Source of the DNA: Flavobacteriaceae bacterium UBA3159
GTDB lineage: Bacteria; Bacteroidota; Bacteroidia; Flavobacteriales; Flavobacteriaceae
Direction of reading: 5' to 3'
DNA length: 61,849 bases
NCBI GenBank assembly: GCA_002364535.1
Contig: DEYL01000046.1
Span: 1 to 61,849, forward strand
Shown here: positions 1 through 9,594 of the stretch, in pieces
Position numbering within the stretch: the stretch's first letter is position 1
Layout of the letters: each line of letters opens with the position of its first letter
Made by a program: the position numbers and the translations under genes
Notes under the pieces: model-generated
Database searches by the model: none
The model's input: only the letters and a program-made list of their open reading frames with translations
Told to the model about the DNA's origin: nothing

Positions 1-3000
1 CCACTCAGAAAAGACCCTTGGGAAAGCAAACCGCCTCTCTCTTGATTTTCTGTGAGGGTCACCGGGCGAAATTCATTTCCCTTCACACCTTCAATACCAT
101 AGAACTCGGCAAGGTTCTGATTGAGCATGGCAAAATCTGAATCTATAAAATTCAGTATACTCAAATTATTTTTTAGGACATGGTGGACAAAATTGTAGGT
201 TTCCTTGAACATGTCTTCTTTTACAAATCGCGTAAAATCTTCATATTCTTGCACATCTACGTCCATGCTTTTGTGCCGATCCAAACGCAGCCATTCATAG
301 CTAAAGGAATTGACCAATTGAGCAATTTTAGGACTGTCAATCATACGATCAATCTGCTCGGACAATTCATAGTATAGATCACCTTCGGCGGCCAAAGCAG
401 TTAATGTTTCATCGGGGGGTGAGTTCCAAAGGAAGTAGGACAATTGCGAAGCCAGATAAAATTGATCTTCCGAATCTTCCAATTCGGGAATTTCGGGTTC
501 AAACAGGTAGATGAAATTGGGAGAACACAGCACTGCGATGAGTACTTCCTTGACCCCGTCTTCGAAACGGTCAAAATCGTCTTTTATATTTTCCCAAAAA
601 TCCATATAGCGGTTCAATTCGCCGGGATTAAGAGGTCTCCTGAAGGCGCGTTGCATGAATCGACTGATGACTTCCTTTACGTAGGTTTTGGCGATGGCTT
701 TATTGGGAGAATCGAAAAATATAGAGGTATGACTTTCTGGCGGCCAAACGGGATAATAGGGTGCTTCAAATTCTACCGATTTTATAAGCAGGGGAGGGCC
801 CTTAAGACTACTTTCCTTTACCAAATGATTGTTCCAAAGCCCTACCGTAAAGATGTTGGCCAATTCTCCACTGACATCATCGCTGCCCAAAGGAATGGGT
901 AAATTTTCTAGTCTGGAGGTAAACTCAAATTTTTGAATTTCCCCCATTGGCGCAGTAACTTCAACAGATTTTGAAAAGGGTTTATAATCCATTCCATCAT
1001 CTGTTCTAGAACCTGCAAATACCTGAATGGATGGATTGACATTAGCATATTTTGAATTGTCTTTGATGGCCTCTTTTTCAAGTATCTTATGCAGTGGATC
1101 ATCCTCCGGCAAGGGGTGGATCACTATATGGCTAAAACCAACGAAAAATTTCCCTCCTATAGTACCTTGATGTTCTCCCTCGGATAGGTAGACCAATGTT
1201 ATGGGGGTTGTGATTTTTTTTTGGTTTTTTTGCGATATATCCATGTTGAGACGTTTTCCCACTATGCCTTCTTTTTTTCGTCCCAGCAGACTTATTTGAT
1301 AAGACGGCATTGCATCATCTGAAACGTAGGGGTGGATCAAATCTATCTGGTATAAACCGGATATGGGAACATGGTAGGTGTATTTGGCCTCGACATTTTT
1401 TGCAACATCTTTGGGCATTAACCAATGATTTTTTTTTAAAACAAAATCATTGTTGTATTTGACGTCTTTAGCGGCGATATGAATCGTTTTTGAGGATGCC
1501 GTTGCCGGTTGATCATTTCTCAGATCAATAAGTCGTTCAATGGCCATAGAGTGATAGCCTCTGGAGGCTTCAACCCTGAAAGCGAAATCTCCTGACCTTG
1601 GGAAATCTTGTTTGATCAATAACTTCAGGTTGGGGGAGGGCCCTTGCCACGACTTTGGAGTAACCTCTTTGGCGGGTAATGCCGAATTCAACACCATGCC
1701 CTCTTTAACAACACTGTAGCGATTACTGGCAGAGCCTCTCATGCCAATTCCTATATTGTTTATAATTTTGATTAAGGAATCGCCTTCTGATTCGGGTAAA
1801 TTTTGAATGGGTTTTCCTTGACCGTTTAAGATTTCTACCACTAAATCCTCATTGTTGACCGGGGCTGTTTGATAGCCTCCAAATTCAGCAGCTGAAATCC
1901 CATCTCCTAAGTCTTTTCCCATTGTAACTTTATATCGTTTTGACTTGGGTTTAGATCCAAAAACAATAGCTTTGTCCATAGCCTCCCGGGCTATTTTTTG
2001 ATAATAATCTATGTGGAGGGCTGAGGTTTGGAGGATGTTTCCATTGTTGCTGAATCCCATTTTCGATTTTCCATCGTCGGGCAGCGCATCCCCAAAATTG
2101 ACAGACACTCCAAGCAATTCATTTAAACTATTGGTATATTGAACTTTTGTCAGCCTTCGCATCACATTTTTATTATCCTTTTGCTTGGCGATGGCAGCTT
2201 TTTTTAGATTATCTGACAACCAATTCACCAGTTGACGACGCTCTCCATCCTTTAATTGTGCCTTTTTTTTCGGAGGCATTTCTCCCAGATTAATAACATT
2301 CAGGGCGGAGTGCCATCTTTCGGCATCACGGCCGTTGATCATGTTCCAATTCAATGTGTCCAACCGCATATCCCCTTTTTGCTTTTCTTCCCCATGGCAT
2401 TCAAAGCAATAAGTTTCTACAATTGGTCTGATGTTATTTTTAAAATACAATGCCTCTTTTGAGGTAGAATCAGTCGGAGTGTTGATGACCAAATACTCAT
2501 CCTCATCATTGTCAATATCCAAAAGAGTTTTTATTCCAGTGGGCATGTATCTTGTCAAATAGTCTTCCCCATGGGTTAAATGGCCACCATAGTGACCGGC
2601 CAATGACAGCAGCACCACACTTGAAGATAAAAAGAGGTAATAAATGTGCGATATGCCATTGGGTTGGGCAGAAGATTTTTTTTGACGCAATACGACCAGC
2701 CAAATACAAATTAAAGCCGTAAACCAACCCAGCCATTTGTGTAAGTTTAACAATTCATCTTCATAACTGCCACTCGATGCCAAAAAAAAACCTAAGGTGA
2801 TGGTTGGAATGATACTCCCTACAGAAAACAACAGCAAAATATTACAGGCAGCATCCAAATTTAGTTCTGGACGGAGCCTGTTAATGATTTCCATTAAAAA
2901 AAGAACCACCAACGCACCAATGGGCAAATGGAGAATGATGGGATGGAACCTCCCAATAAAAAACACAAAAGTGTTGTCTACATTCCCATCCAGAGGAATG

Positions 3001-3059
3001 AGAAGCAGCCCAAATAAAACTAAAGTAAAAGTAATTGCTATAAGCAAAATGCGATTCAT
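1..3059 (-). CDS. DUF1587/DUF1592/DUF1588-type cytochrome-domain membrane protein (C-terminus cut by window edge)
   Basis: The frame is open for about 1019 codons from the ATG at 3059-3057 to the window edge. Residues 1-150 hold several membrane segments, including an HPIILHLPIG stretch typical of the membrane domain fused to planctomycete-type cytochrome proteins. A CFECH heme-c motif lies at residues 218-222 and is followed by a RRLTKVQYTNSLNELLG segment (DUF1587). The far C-terminal part contains RRPLNPGELNRY and GGLLSQGSFL, typical of the DUF1595/DUF1592/DUF1588 modules. The final DUF1585 module would lie outside the window. The exact role is unknown; the family is common near sulfatases in Planctomycetes and some Bacteroidota and is assumed to act in periplasmic electron transfer during polysaccharide use. 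A sulfatase follows upstream on the same strand, which fits. The domain call is firm; the function is inference. Confidence 0.88.
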   Translation of the reverse strand, partial: MNRILLIAITFTLVLFGLLLIPLDGNVDNTFVFFIGRFHPIILHLPIGALVVLFLMEIINRLRPELNLDAACNILLLFSVGSIIPTITLGFFLASSGSYEDELLNLHKWLGWFTALICIWLVVLRQKKSSAQPNGISHIYYLFLSSSVVLLSLAGHYGGHLTHGEDYLTRYMPTGIKTLLDIDNDEDEYLVINTPTDSTSKEALYFKNNIRPIVETYCFECHGEEKQKGDMRLDTLNWNMINGRDAERWHSALNVINLGEMPPKKKAQLKDGERRQLVNWLSDNLKKAAIAKQKDNKNVMRRLTKVQYTNSLNELLGVSVNFGDALPDDGKSKMGFSNNGNILQTSALHIDYYQKIAREAMDKAIVFGSKPKSKRYKVTMGKDLGDGISAAEFGGYQTAPVNNEDLVVEILNGQGKPIQNLPESEGDSLIKIINNIGIGMRGSASNRYSVVKEGMVLNSALPAKEVTPKSWQGPSPNLKLLIKQDFPRSGDFAFRVEASRGYHSMAIERLIDLRNDQPATASSKTIHIAAKDVKYNNDFVLKKNHWLMPKDVAKNVEAKYTYHVPISGLYQIDLIHPYVSDDAMPSYQISLLGRKKEGIVGKRLNMDISQKNQKKITTPITLVYLSEGEHQGTIGGKFFVGFSHIVIHPLPEDDPLHKILEKEAIKDNSKYANVNPSIQVFAGSRTDDGMDYKPFSKSVEVTAPMGEIQKFEFTSRLENLPIPLGSDDVSGELANIFTVGLWNNHLVKESSLKGPPLLIKSVEFEAPYYPVWPPESHTSIFFDSPNKAIAKTYVKEVISRFMQRAFRRPLNPGELNRYMDFWENIKDDFDRFEDGVKEVLIAVLCSPNFIYLFEPEIPELEDSEDQFYLASQLSYFLWNSPPDETLTALAAEGDLYYELSEQIDRMIDSPKIAQLVNSFSYEWLRLDRHKSMDVDVQEYEDFTRFVKEDMFKETYNFVHHVLKNNLSILNFIDSDFAMLNQNLAEFYGIEGVKGNEFRPVTLTENQERGGLLSQGSFLS

Positions 3060-3220
3060 GATGAACTGACGTTAACGGTTTTCAAAGGATGCTTATATTT
3101 CTATTATTAAAATTAAAAATTATGTTTCATCTTTCCAAGTGAATAACCATCGGATAAGACCTCTAAATAGGGATTGAGGATCTTTAGATTCTTTTGATTT
3201 CTTTTTTTTTAACAATTCAT

Positions 3221-4813
3221 TTAGTTCAAAAAACTTATGTTCCCATTGGGGTCTATCATATAACCCTCAGGAGTTTCCGATTTCCATTGGAGTTGTGGCA
3301 AGATTTCCAAGAGGACTTTTCTGTGACTTTTAATGATTTTTTTATTTTCTTTTTTGTACGCAATATTATTCCATTCGTTGGGATCAGATTGATGATCGTA
3401 TAATTCTTCAAGACCTATGTCGGGGTAGAAGATGTAACGATAGTTTTTGCTTCTTACTGCATGACCGGCAAAAGGTTTTTCTGTCCAGGTAAACTGATAA
3501 CTGCTAATGACAGGAGTAGTTGAAGCATTTGGATTTTTGATTTGAGGAAGCAGACTGTGACCGTCCAAATGTGCTGGCTTTTCAAAACCGGAGAGTTCTA
3601 CCAGGGTAGGGTAAATATCCATCAGACTAACGGGTTGGTCGCAGCTTGTCTTTGCTTGTATTACCCCTGGATAGGATATTATTAATGGCACACGTGTGGA
3701 TCTCTCCCAAAGTGTAAATTTTTCGATATTTTCCTTTTCTCCCATATGCATTCCATGATCTGACCATAGAACAATGATTGTATTGTCAGCATATTTTGAT
3801 TCTTTCAGTTGATCCAACAACCTACCGATCATGGTATCGGTGAAGGTGATGGCTGCCGCATAGGATTGTACCACTTTTTTCCACTGTTTATTATCTTCCA
3901 CCCATTTGTGAATCCAGCGTCTGCCGTGGTCAAAAGCGTCCAATAGGTCATTTTCTTTATGGATGGGTAAAACGATGTCTTCCAATGGATATAAGTCAAA
4001 ATACTTTTGTGGTACTTCCCAAGGGTCGTGCGGTTTCCAAGTTCCTACTGCAAGAAAAAAAGGTTGCTTATGATCTAATTTGAGTTGATGGTTGGCCCAA
4101 TCTATTATATGATAGTCGGCCATTTTTTGATCTTTGACAGCCAGGGGCCCCCATGTCCACCAACTACTTTTATCGCTTCCATCGGATTCTCCGGGTCTAC
4201 TCTTGTTATCTACTTCTTTGGGATATATGACTTCATCAGGTGCACGAATTTGATAGGGGTGGGAGATGTAGGGGCTAGGGTAATAAAAATCCCAGTTTTC
4301 GGGTTCCACCTGACTGGTGGGAGTCCATGGAGGAGCCTGACTGTGATAAATTTTCCCTGCTCCAAGGGTCTTATAGCCTCTGGTTTTAAAAAATTGCTCC
4401 AGTGTTTCTACATTTTTTAGATGGGGGAACTTTCTCCATTTGGGGCCATCTCCCCAGTGGGTGTTTTGAATGCCGGATCGGGCATGATGGACCCCAGTAA
4501 GTATGGCTGCACGAGCCGGCGCGCATGCAGGAGATGGGGTATGAGCATTGGTAAAAACCATCGAAGCACGTGCCAGTATGTCTATGTTTGGGGTATGGAT
4601 TTTCATTCGGCCATGCCCGTTTAGATAGCCTACCCAATCGTTCATGTCGTCTACCGCGATGAAAAGAATATTGGGTTTTTCTTTTTCAAAGTTTGTATTT
4701 GAATTTAAAGAATTGTTTATAGTTTGTATTGGTTGTTGAACCGAGGTCGTAACCGAAGTTAAGCCCATTACAACCATTGAAACAATTGACAGTTTTAGAA
4801 TTTTTTTTTTCAT
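3221..4813 (-). CDS. Type I sulfatase, iduronate-2-sulfatase-like
   Basis: A 530-residue secreted enzyme that should hydrolyse sulfate esters on a glycan. A signal peptide covers about residues 1-25. The metal-binding pair D55-D56 sits in FIAVDDMNDW. The formylglycine motif is C97-A-P-A-R101, so the cysteine form needs a formylglycine-generating enzyme, and none is seen in this window. A second metal site is the SDHGMHMGE segment in the C-terminal half. The length and the order of motifs match iduronate-2-sulfatase-like bacterial sulfatases; the real substrate (for instance an algal or host glycan) cannot be told. It lies downstream of a DUF1592 protein and a lipoprotein gene on the same strand, but a terminator separates it from the lipoprotein gene, so it probably has its own promoter. 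Confidence 0.93.
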   Translation of the reverse strand: MKKKILKLSIVSMVVMGLTSVTTSVQQPIQTINNSLNSNTNFEKEKPNILFIAVDDMNDWVGYLNGHGRMKIHTPNIDILARASMVFTNAHTPSPACAPARAAILTGVHHARSGIQNTHWGDGPKWRKFPHLKNVETLEQFFKTRGYKTLGAGKIYHSQAPPWTPTSQVEPENWDFYYPSPYISHPYQIRAPDEVIYPKEVDNKSRPGESDGSDKSSWWTWGPLAVKDQKMADYHIIDWANHQLKLDHKQPFFLAVGTWKPHDPWEVPQKYFDLYPLEDIVLPIHKENDLLDAFDHGRRWIHKWVEDNKQWKKVVQSYAAAITFTDTMIGRLLDQLKESKYADNTIIVLWSDHGMHMGEKENIEKFTLWERSTRVPLIISYPGVIQAKTSCDQPVSLMDIYPTLVELSGFEKPAHLDGHSLLPQIKNPNASTTPVISSYQFTWTEKPFAGHAVRSKNYRYIFYPDIGLEELYDHQSDPNEWNNIAYKKENKKIIKSHRKVLLEILPQLQWKSETPEGYMIDPNGNISFLN

Positions 4814-4860
4814 AAAAGAAGGCTTTCCAACTCAAATATATTAAATGGTATCGAGGAGAT

Positions 4861-4890
4861 AAAAAAAGCCCTTCTCAAAAGAAGAGCTTT
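4861..4890 (-). terminator. Rho-independent terminator after the NTF2-like lipoprotein gene
   Basis: Read on the minus strand, an 11-bp stem with one mismatch (AAAGCTCTTCT pairing with AGAAGGGCTTT) and a 4-base loop runs into seven Ts. It lies 24 bases past the stop of the gene at 4914-5423 and before the start of the sulfatase at 4813, so it should separate the two transcripts. Confidence 0.75.
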
Positions 4891-4913
4891 ATAATAAAAA
4901 GACGGATAAGTTT

Positions 4914-5423
4914 TTACTCAACTTTCATCGCAGCTGCCATTACACCGGAGGCATCAAAAAAGTCTCTTGTTTCATGAATTTGATTCTTTTTATTGAATTC
5001 AAAAGTATGAAAGGCATTGATGTTGATGACATTGCCTGTAGCTGTATTTTTGGCCGTCCATTTTCCCATGGTCATCACAGAACCGTCGGGCTTTCCTGAC
5101 TCATCTGTTCCAGGGAACCATTTTGGATCGTTATAAGTTATTTCATCAAAATTGTCCATCCATGCTTTACTTGATGCAAGGAAACCTTCCTTTTTAGAGG
5201 GTTCACTTCCATAAAAGGGAGAATAATGAGTGATACCGGGACATAAGAGTGGTTTTTGACTTTCGATATCTTCGGTCGAAAAAGAGGCGAAGAGTTTTTT
5301 AGCGGTAGCTAAATTGAGATTATAAGTTGTTAAATCAATTTCCGGTGCAGACTCTAAGGGAGGCTGGCAGGAAAAGAGTAGGTAAGCAATAAGAAGGAGT
5401 GTTGAAGTTTTAAAGATTTTCAT
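4914..5423 (-). CDS. SnoaL/NTF2-like lipoprotein
   Basis: A 169-residue protein with a lipoprotein signal: a hydrophobic stretch ends in LLFSC with the lipidated cysteine at residue 19, followed by QPP. The mature part has the alternating helix/strand pattern of the SnoaL/NTF2-like fold: an N-terminal helix (ATAKKLFASFSTEDI), a middle WMDNFDEITYND segment, and a C-terminal strand set ending in HETRDFFDASG. Such proteins bind small molecules or act as accessory ligand-binding domains; no catalytic residues can be assigned. It is a single-gene unit ending in a terminator. The fold call is by pattern only; the function is unknown. Confidence 0.72.
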   Translation of the reverse strand: MKIFKTSTLLLIAYLLFSCQPPLESAPEIDLTTYNLNLATAKKLFASFSTEDIESQKPLLCPGITHYSPFYGSEPSKKEGFLASSKAWMDNFDEITYNDPKWFPGTDESGKPDGSVMTMGKWTAKNTATGNVININAFHTFEFNKKNQIHETRDFFDASGVMAAAMKVE

Positions 5424-5713
5424 AATTAAAGTATCGGTTAATATTACCGTGAATTTATGAAATTTTAGTAAAAATCATATAATATAGGGTTTTACTTTAC
5501 TATTAAAAATCTTTCATTCAAATTCTCAATATTCCAATAATTTTTAAATCAATTGTAATATATTTCCACCTTTTTCCAAATTGATCATCATCGATAGGAG
5601 TTATAAAAACATAGGTCTGATACAAATACCTCAACGGAATCATAATATGATTTCATGATTTACTTTCGCCTATGGTAATTTTTAAAGGAGTTTTATTAGT
5701 CAGCATTTAATTC

Positions 5714-6574
5714 ATGGACAAGACCAGAAATGACAATCAGGGGATCGTACTTCCCTTCGCATTTAAATACACATTGAGGATGCTTGAGTTCTTGCACCCC
5801 TACTTGGCGATGCGATTGGCCGCTTTTTTCTTTGCCAAACCTTTTAGGTATCAATTTCAGGAACGAGAAACTCCTGTATTATCAAAGGCACAAAAATCGT
5901 CTGTACACATACAGGGAGTGGATAAAAGTGTTTTTTGTTATCATTGGCAGGGAAAGGGTCGCAAGATCATGCTCATGCATGGGTGGAGCGGTAGAGCGAC
6001 TAACTTTTTTAAAATAATAGAAAAATTAATGCTTTTGAATTGCGACATTTATGCCTTTGATGCCCCTGCCCACGGAAAATCTCGTGGCGTAACCACCAAT
6101 CTCCCCGAGTTTATTCTCACTTTGGATACATTATTAAATTATTGGGGGCCTTTTGAAGCTGTTCTAGGGCATTCCGGGGGCGGATTTTCGAGCGCTCATG
6201 TTTGTGCTAACCATCCCGAAATCAAAAAATTAATATTGATCAGCCCTTTTGATAGGTCAATTGACCTATTTGAAAATTATTTTGATTTGATTGGATTGGG
6301 ACAAAAAGCCAGAAAGTTGATGCTTGATTATTTTTTCCAAAAAACAAACAAAAATATTTCAGAATTTTCAACTGCTTTTTCTGCCCGTTCAATTCAAGCC
6401 AATACTCTAGTGATTCATGATGAAAATGATAGGGAGGTAGCGCTTTTCAATGCTGTCAATATTGACAAAAATCTCAAAAAAGGGAGATTGATAATTACCA
6501 AGGGGCTAGGTCACCGAAGGATTTTAAGAGATGATAGGGTGATCGATGAAATCTTTGATTTTTTGATAAATTAA
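5714..6574 (+). CDS. Alpha/beta hydrolase
   Basis: A 286-residue protein of the alpha/beta hydrolase superfamily. The oxyanion-side HGWSG motif is near residue 90. The nucleophile elbow is GHSGG near residue 155, with serine in the centre. An acid candidate is in VIHDENDREV, and the C-terminal histidine is in GLGHRRIL. There is no signal peptide, although a short hydrophobic region near residues 30-43 could associate with membrane. Many Bacteroidota paralogs carry this layout and are named only 'alpha/beta hydrolase'; the substrate is unknown. It is followed by a small secreted protein on the same strand 80 bases away, and its start is divergent from the minus-strand lipoprotein gene with about 290 bases between. 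Confidence 0.9.
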   Translation: MDKTRNDNQGIVLPFAFKYTLRMLEFLHPYLAMRLAAFFFAKPFRYQFQERETPVLSKAQKSSVHIQGVDKSVFCYHWQGKGRKIMLMHGWSGRATNFFKIIEKLMLLNCDIYAFDAPAHGKSRGVTTNLPEFILTLDTLLNYWGPFEAVLGHSGGGFSSAHVCANHPEIKKLILISPFDRSIDLFENYFDLIGLGQKARKLMLDYFFQKTNKNISEFSTAFSARSIQANTLVIHDENDREVALFNAVNIDKNLKKGRLIITKGLGHRRILRDDRVIDEIFDFLIN

Positions 6575-6654
6575 TGGATATATATTCATTTTTGATTATT
6601 AGACTTTATAATTATTAGATAAATTCTTAACTTTAGTTAAATAGTTTTTTCAAA

Positions 6655-7083
6655 ATGAATTTTTGTTTTAAATATACTTTTTTGGGAATTTTACTCGCTT
6701 TGCCCTTTGCTATTCAAGCTCAAAGAGGTGAAACTGGGGACAAAACCTTTGGAGGTCGATTTCCTCCGGATGTAGTCGCTCCCATATCCAATACCTTTTT
6801 GTTGGTTAAAAATACTGTAGATCACGATATCATTGTTTGTGTTCGAGATCAGTACAAAAAATACTTGAACCACGTTTATATCCGTAACAATGAGGAATAT
6901 TTGTTTACCGGATTGCCCATTTCCAGAGTTTATTTACAGTACAAATCAAAGGAGTTTTACTTTGAAGACCTTCAAAAAACAGTCATCAATTTCGGGGAAC
7001 GTCACACCTTTACCTTCTTCTATGACGCATCCATGGAAGGGAACTTCATGGTCATTGAGGAAGATGATTTTTTTAAACCCTAG
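6655..7083 (+). CDS. Small secreted protein of unknown function
   Basis: A 142-residue protein with a clear signal peptide (hydrophobic residues 7-21, likely cut after IQAQ). The mature part is rich in beta strands and aromatic residues (for example FLLVKNTVDHDIIVCV and HTFTFFYDAS). I do not recognise a family. The strand pattern suggests a small periplasmic beta-sandwich. It lies between an alpha/beta hydrolase on the same strand and a DUF5916 outer-membrane protein that converges on it; the stop codons are only 13 bases apart, with no obvious hairpin between. Confidence 0.72.
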   Translation: MNFCFKYTFLGILLALPFAIQAQRGETGDKTFGGRFPPDVVAPISNTFLLVKNTVDHDIIVCVRDQYKKYLNHVYIRNNEEYLFTGLPISRVYLQYKSKEFYFEDLQKTVINFGERHTFTFFYDASMEGNFMVIEEDDFFKP

Positions 7084-7096
7084 CATTAACTAAGAC

Positions 7097-9340
7097 CTAA
7101 AACCAATAGGTTATTTTTAAGTTTAGACTTCTCATACGTGGAGATATGGGACCGATTTCTCTGACTTGGTAATTGTCATTGTAAACGAGAAAAAGGTTGG
7201 AGAGCCCATTAAATCTCCACTGTAAGCGTGAGTTGACACCGAAGTTTTCGGACTGTGAGTTGAATTGTATCAAGGTGGCCCAGTAGAGTTTTTTGGTAAA
7301 AGAAAAATCAAATTTTGGACCCACCAGCCAAAGTTGTGCTGTCTTCTCAAGGTGGTTTAATTTGATAGCATCGTAGTTTAACTTTACGCTGGCCAATAGC
7401 TTTGGTTGGAACCTGAAGAAAATACTGTTTTCAAAAGAATATTTTGTTCCATCATAGAATTTTCCATAGTTCTGTGCAGCAATAAAATAAAAATCCTTTG
7501 CAGGATTGGAGGAATAACTTATTTCAAAGATGTTGGTGTGGTAAGTATTTCCTCCGATAAGAGGCGTTTCACTATTTATTCCGGTTGGGTCAAAGTCATT
7601 GGGGAAATATTCGTTTGCGTTATAAACCCTTAATTCAAGTTCACTTTGGTTGGTATATATGGCTTTAAAACTTGCAAGAAAATTATTTTCAAGAATGCTT
7701 TCCGTAGAAGAATTTAATTTAAACCACAGCCAATGATAATAGGCCAGTCTGTAGTAATTAACCTTTCCTTTTTTTGGGTAAAACTTGTGAGCGTAATAAG
7801 GGCTGAATTTTGAGACTCCAATTCTTCTCAAAATTCCCAGGTCAGATCGAAAATCATCTCCCAAATAGGAATATTCAAAACTGATTTCTTGCTTGCGAGT
7901 TTCTTTTTTTACTCTGACTCCACCGCTAAAACCATTTTCGTATTTGAGCGGACTGAATGAGTTGTAGGTGAAAAATCTACCATTCCACACATTATCAATG
8001 GAGTTTAGATCATATTCCAAACCGATCAGACGATTGAATGTGTCATTTTGATCAACGAAATCATAATCTTTAGTTGTCTCTCTGTTGATGAACAGAAACT
8101 TGAGTGCTGAGCGGTTGAATACTTTTTGATTTAGGGAGAGTACGGTATTCAGATTGGAGGGAATCTCATTAGCCACATCATCATTGGTGAGCATGCTCAA
8201 CAAACCTATTTTTAAACCATTAGAAATTTTACCACTCAATCGAATACCCCCTATGATGTCATTTTCGACCAGATTGCCTTGGGCATCTCTGGCTAGGCCT
8301 ATTCTTCTAGTAAAGAAAGGCGTAATGGTTCTGATGGCACCGAAATTTGAAAAAAGATCACTGTTTTGGAGGAAAAATTGTCTTTTTTCAGGCAGTTTGA
8401 TTTCAAACCTTCTAAGGTTTACTATTTCGTCGTCGACTTCGACTTGAGAAAAATCGGGATTATATGTCAGATCCAAATTCAGTCCGTTTCCAATCGGAAC
8501 TTTAATATCTCCCCCAATAGAAAGATCTTTGAGAGCGGTGTCGTTTTCAAAGTTGTTTATTGTAATGGCATTAATAAAAGGGATCACAGAGATATTGGCA
8601 TTTGATTTACCCAAAGGTTTTTCGAAGTGAATCTTGCCCATAAAAGCCAAGTTGTAATCTTTGAACTCTTGAGGAATTCTGGCCCAAGTAGTTCTTTGAT
8701 ATTCTGTGGTATCGAATCTGAAAAAGTTGAAACGCCAAGAGGTAGATCCTTTGGGAAAACTGAGTGTTGACAGTGGAATCCTCATTTCGACAATATAGTA
8801 GCCTGGAAATATTTGTCCCTCCACATCAAATTTGGCATCCCAAGTTCTGTTGATGTCATTTCTAGGGGTGCTAACTCCCCCATTGGAAATCAAAATATCA
8901 CTTTTTACTCCAGCCATGTTGGAGCCAAACATATAGGCAATATTACCATCACTAAAGGTGTCGAATATAAAGTTTATTTTATCTGATGCCTTTCCACTGA
9001 AATCCCATTTTAGTGAGGGGATTACATAATCATCGGAGGCCGAAAACGCTTTACACATAAGGTATATGTTTTTGTCATCGTAAAGCAATTTGAGTTGTGT
9101 TGGGTTTTTAAATTCTGTTGATTCATTGGGAAAGTGCGTCCAGCCTGTGTAGGTTGAGTCTGCAGTTTTCCAAGCCTCCTCCAGATCATTTCCATCAATG
9201 GTGATGGCAGATGAAGTGAATTTAACATTCATGTTTGGGTAAGTTTCTTGTGCTAACCCCCTATGACTAAAGCTAAATAAAATTAATCCGAAGATAAATA
9301 TGTGGGTAAATTTTATGGTTTGTTTAATCAAATTCAACAT
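7097..9340 (-). CDS. DUF5916 family outer-membrane protein with an N-terminal CBM9-like domain
   Basis: A 747-residue protein. After a signal peptide (cut near residue 30, GLAQ), residues 35-240 form a CBM9-like sugar-binding sandwich with IDGNDLEEAW and YDDKNIYLMCKAF, typical of the DOMON/CBM9 fold. The remaining 500 residues contain the DUF5916 signature with many amphipathic strands (QVEVDDEIVNLRRFEIKLPEKRQFF), and the last residues, LKITYWF, end in phenylalanine as outer-membrane barrels do. It probably sits in the outer membrane and displays a glycan- or ligand-binding domain to the periplasm; the substrate is unknown. It appears to be monocistronic. Confidence 0.9.
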   Translation of the reverse strand: MLNLIKQTIKFTHIFIFGLILFSFSHRGLAQETYPNMNVKFTSSAITIDGNDLEEAWKTADSTYTGWTHFPNESTEFKNPTQLKLLYDDKNIYLMCKAFSASDDYVIPSLKWDFSGKASDKINFIFDTFSDGNIAYMFGSNMAGVKSDILISNGGVSTPRNDINRTWDAKFDVEGQIFPGYYIVEMRIPLSTLSFPKGSTSWRFNFFRFDTTEYQRTTWARIPQEFKDYNLAFMGKIHFEKPLGKSNANISVIPFINAITINNFENDTALKDLSIGGDIKVPIGNGLNLDLTYNPDFSQVEVDDEIVNLRRFEIKLPEKRQFFLQNSDLFSNFGAIRTITPFFTRRIGLARDAQGNLVENDIIGGIRLSGKISNGLKIGLLSMLTNDDVANEIPSNLNTVLSLNQKVFNRSALKFLFINRETTKDYDFVDQNDTFNRLIGLEYDLNSIDNVWNGRFFTYNSFSPLKYENGFSGGVRVKKETRKQEISFEYSYLGDDFRSDLGILRRIGVSKFSPYYAHKFYPKKGKVNYYRLAYYHWLWFKLNSSTESILENNFLASFKAIYTNQSELELRVYNANEYFPNDFDPTGINSETPLIGGNTYHTNIFEISYSSNPAKDFYFIAAQNYGKFYDGTKYSFENSIFFRFQPKLLASVKLNYDAIKLNHLEKTAQLWLVGPKFDFSFTKKLYWATLIQFNSQSENFGVNSRLQWRFNGLSNLFLVYNDNYQVREIGPISPRMRSLNLKITYWF

Positions 9341-9594
9341 ATAAACCTAAAGTATCTTAGTCAAAGTAAATTTACAAATTCTAATAGAATTCGTGCAGGC
9401 ACACATTTATAAAATATCTAAGTTTCAACATCGGCTTTTTATTCTATTCTCTATGTAACAAAAAAGGGTCCAATCTATTTTACTATTTGGGGTTAAAGTT
9501 AGCAATTTCATTTCCTAGATTACCTTGGGTTTTTTTATTTTGGTATATTATCTTACCATGGTACATTGGGGGTATTGAATTCTGTTCCACCAAG

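Noticed and set aside
444..902. A long plus-strand frame opposite the DUF1592 gene
   Set aside because: It lies wholly inside the minus-strand frame with heme and DUF motifs; its own translation has no recognisable features.
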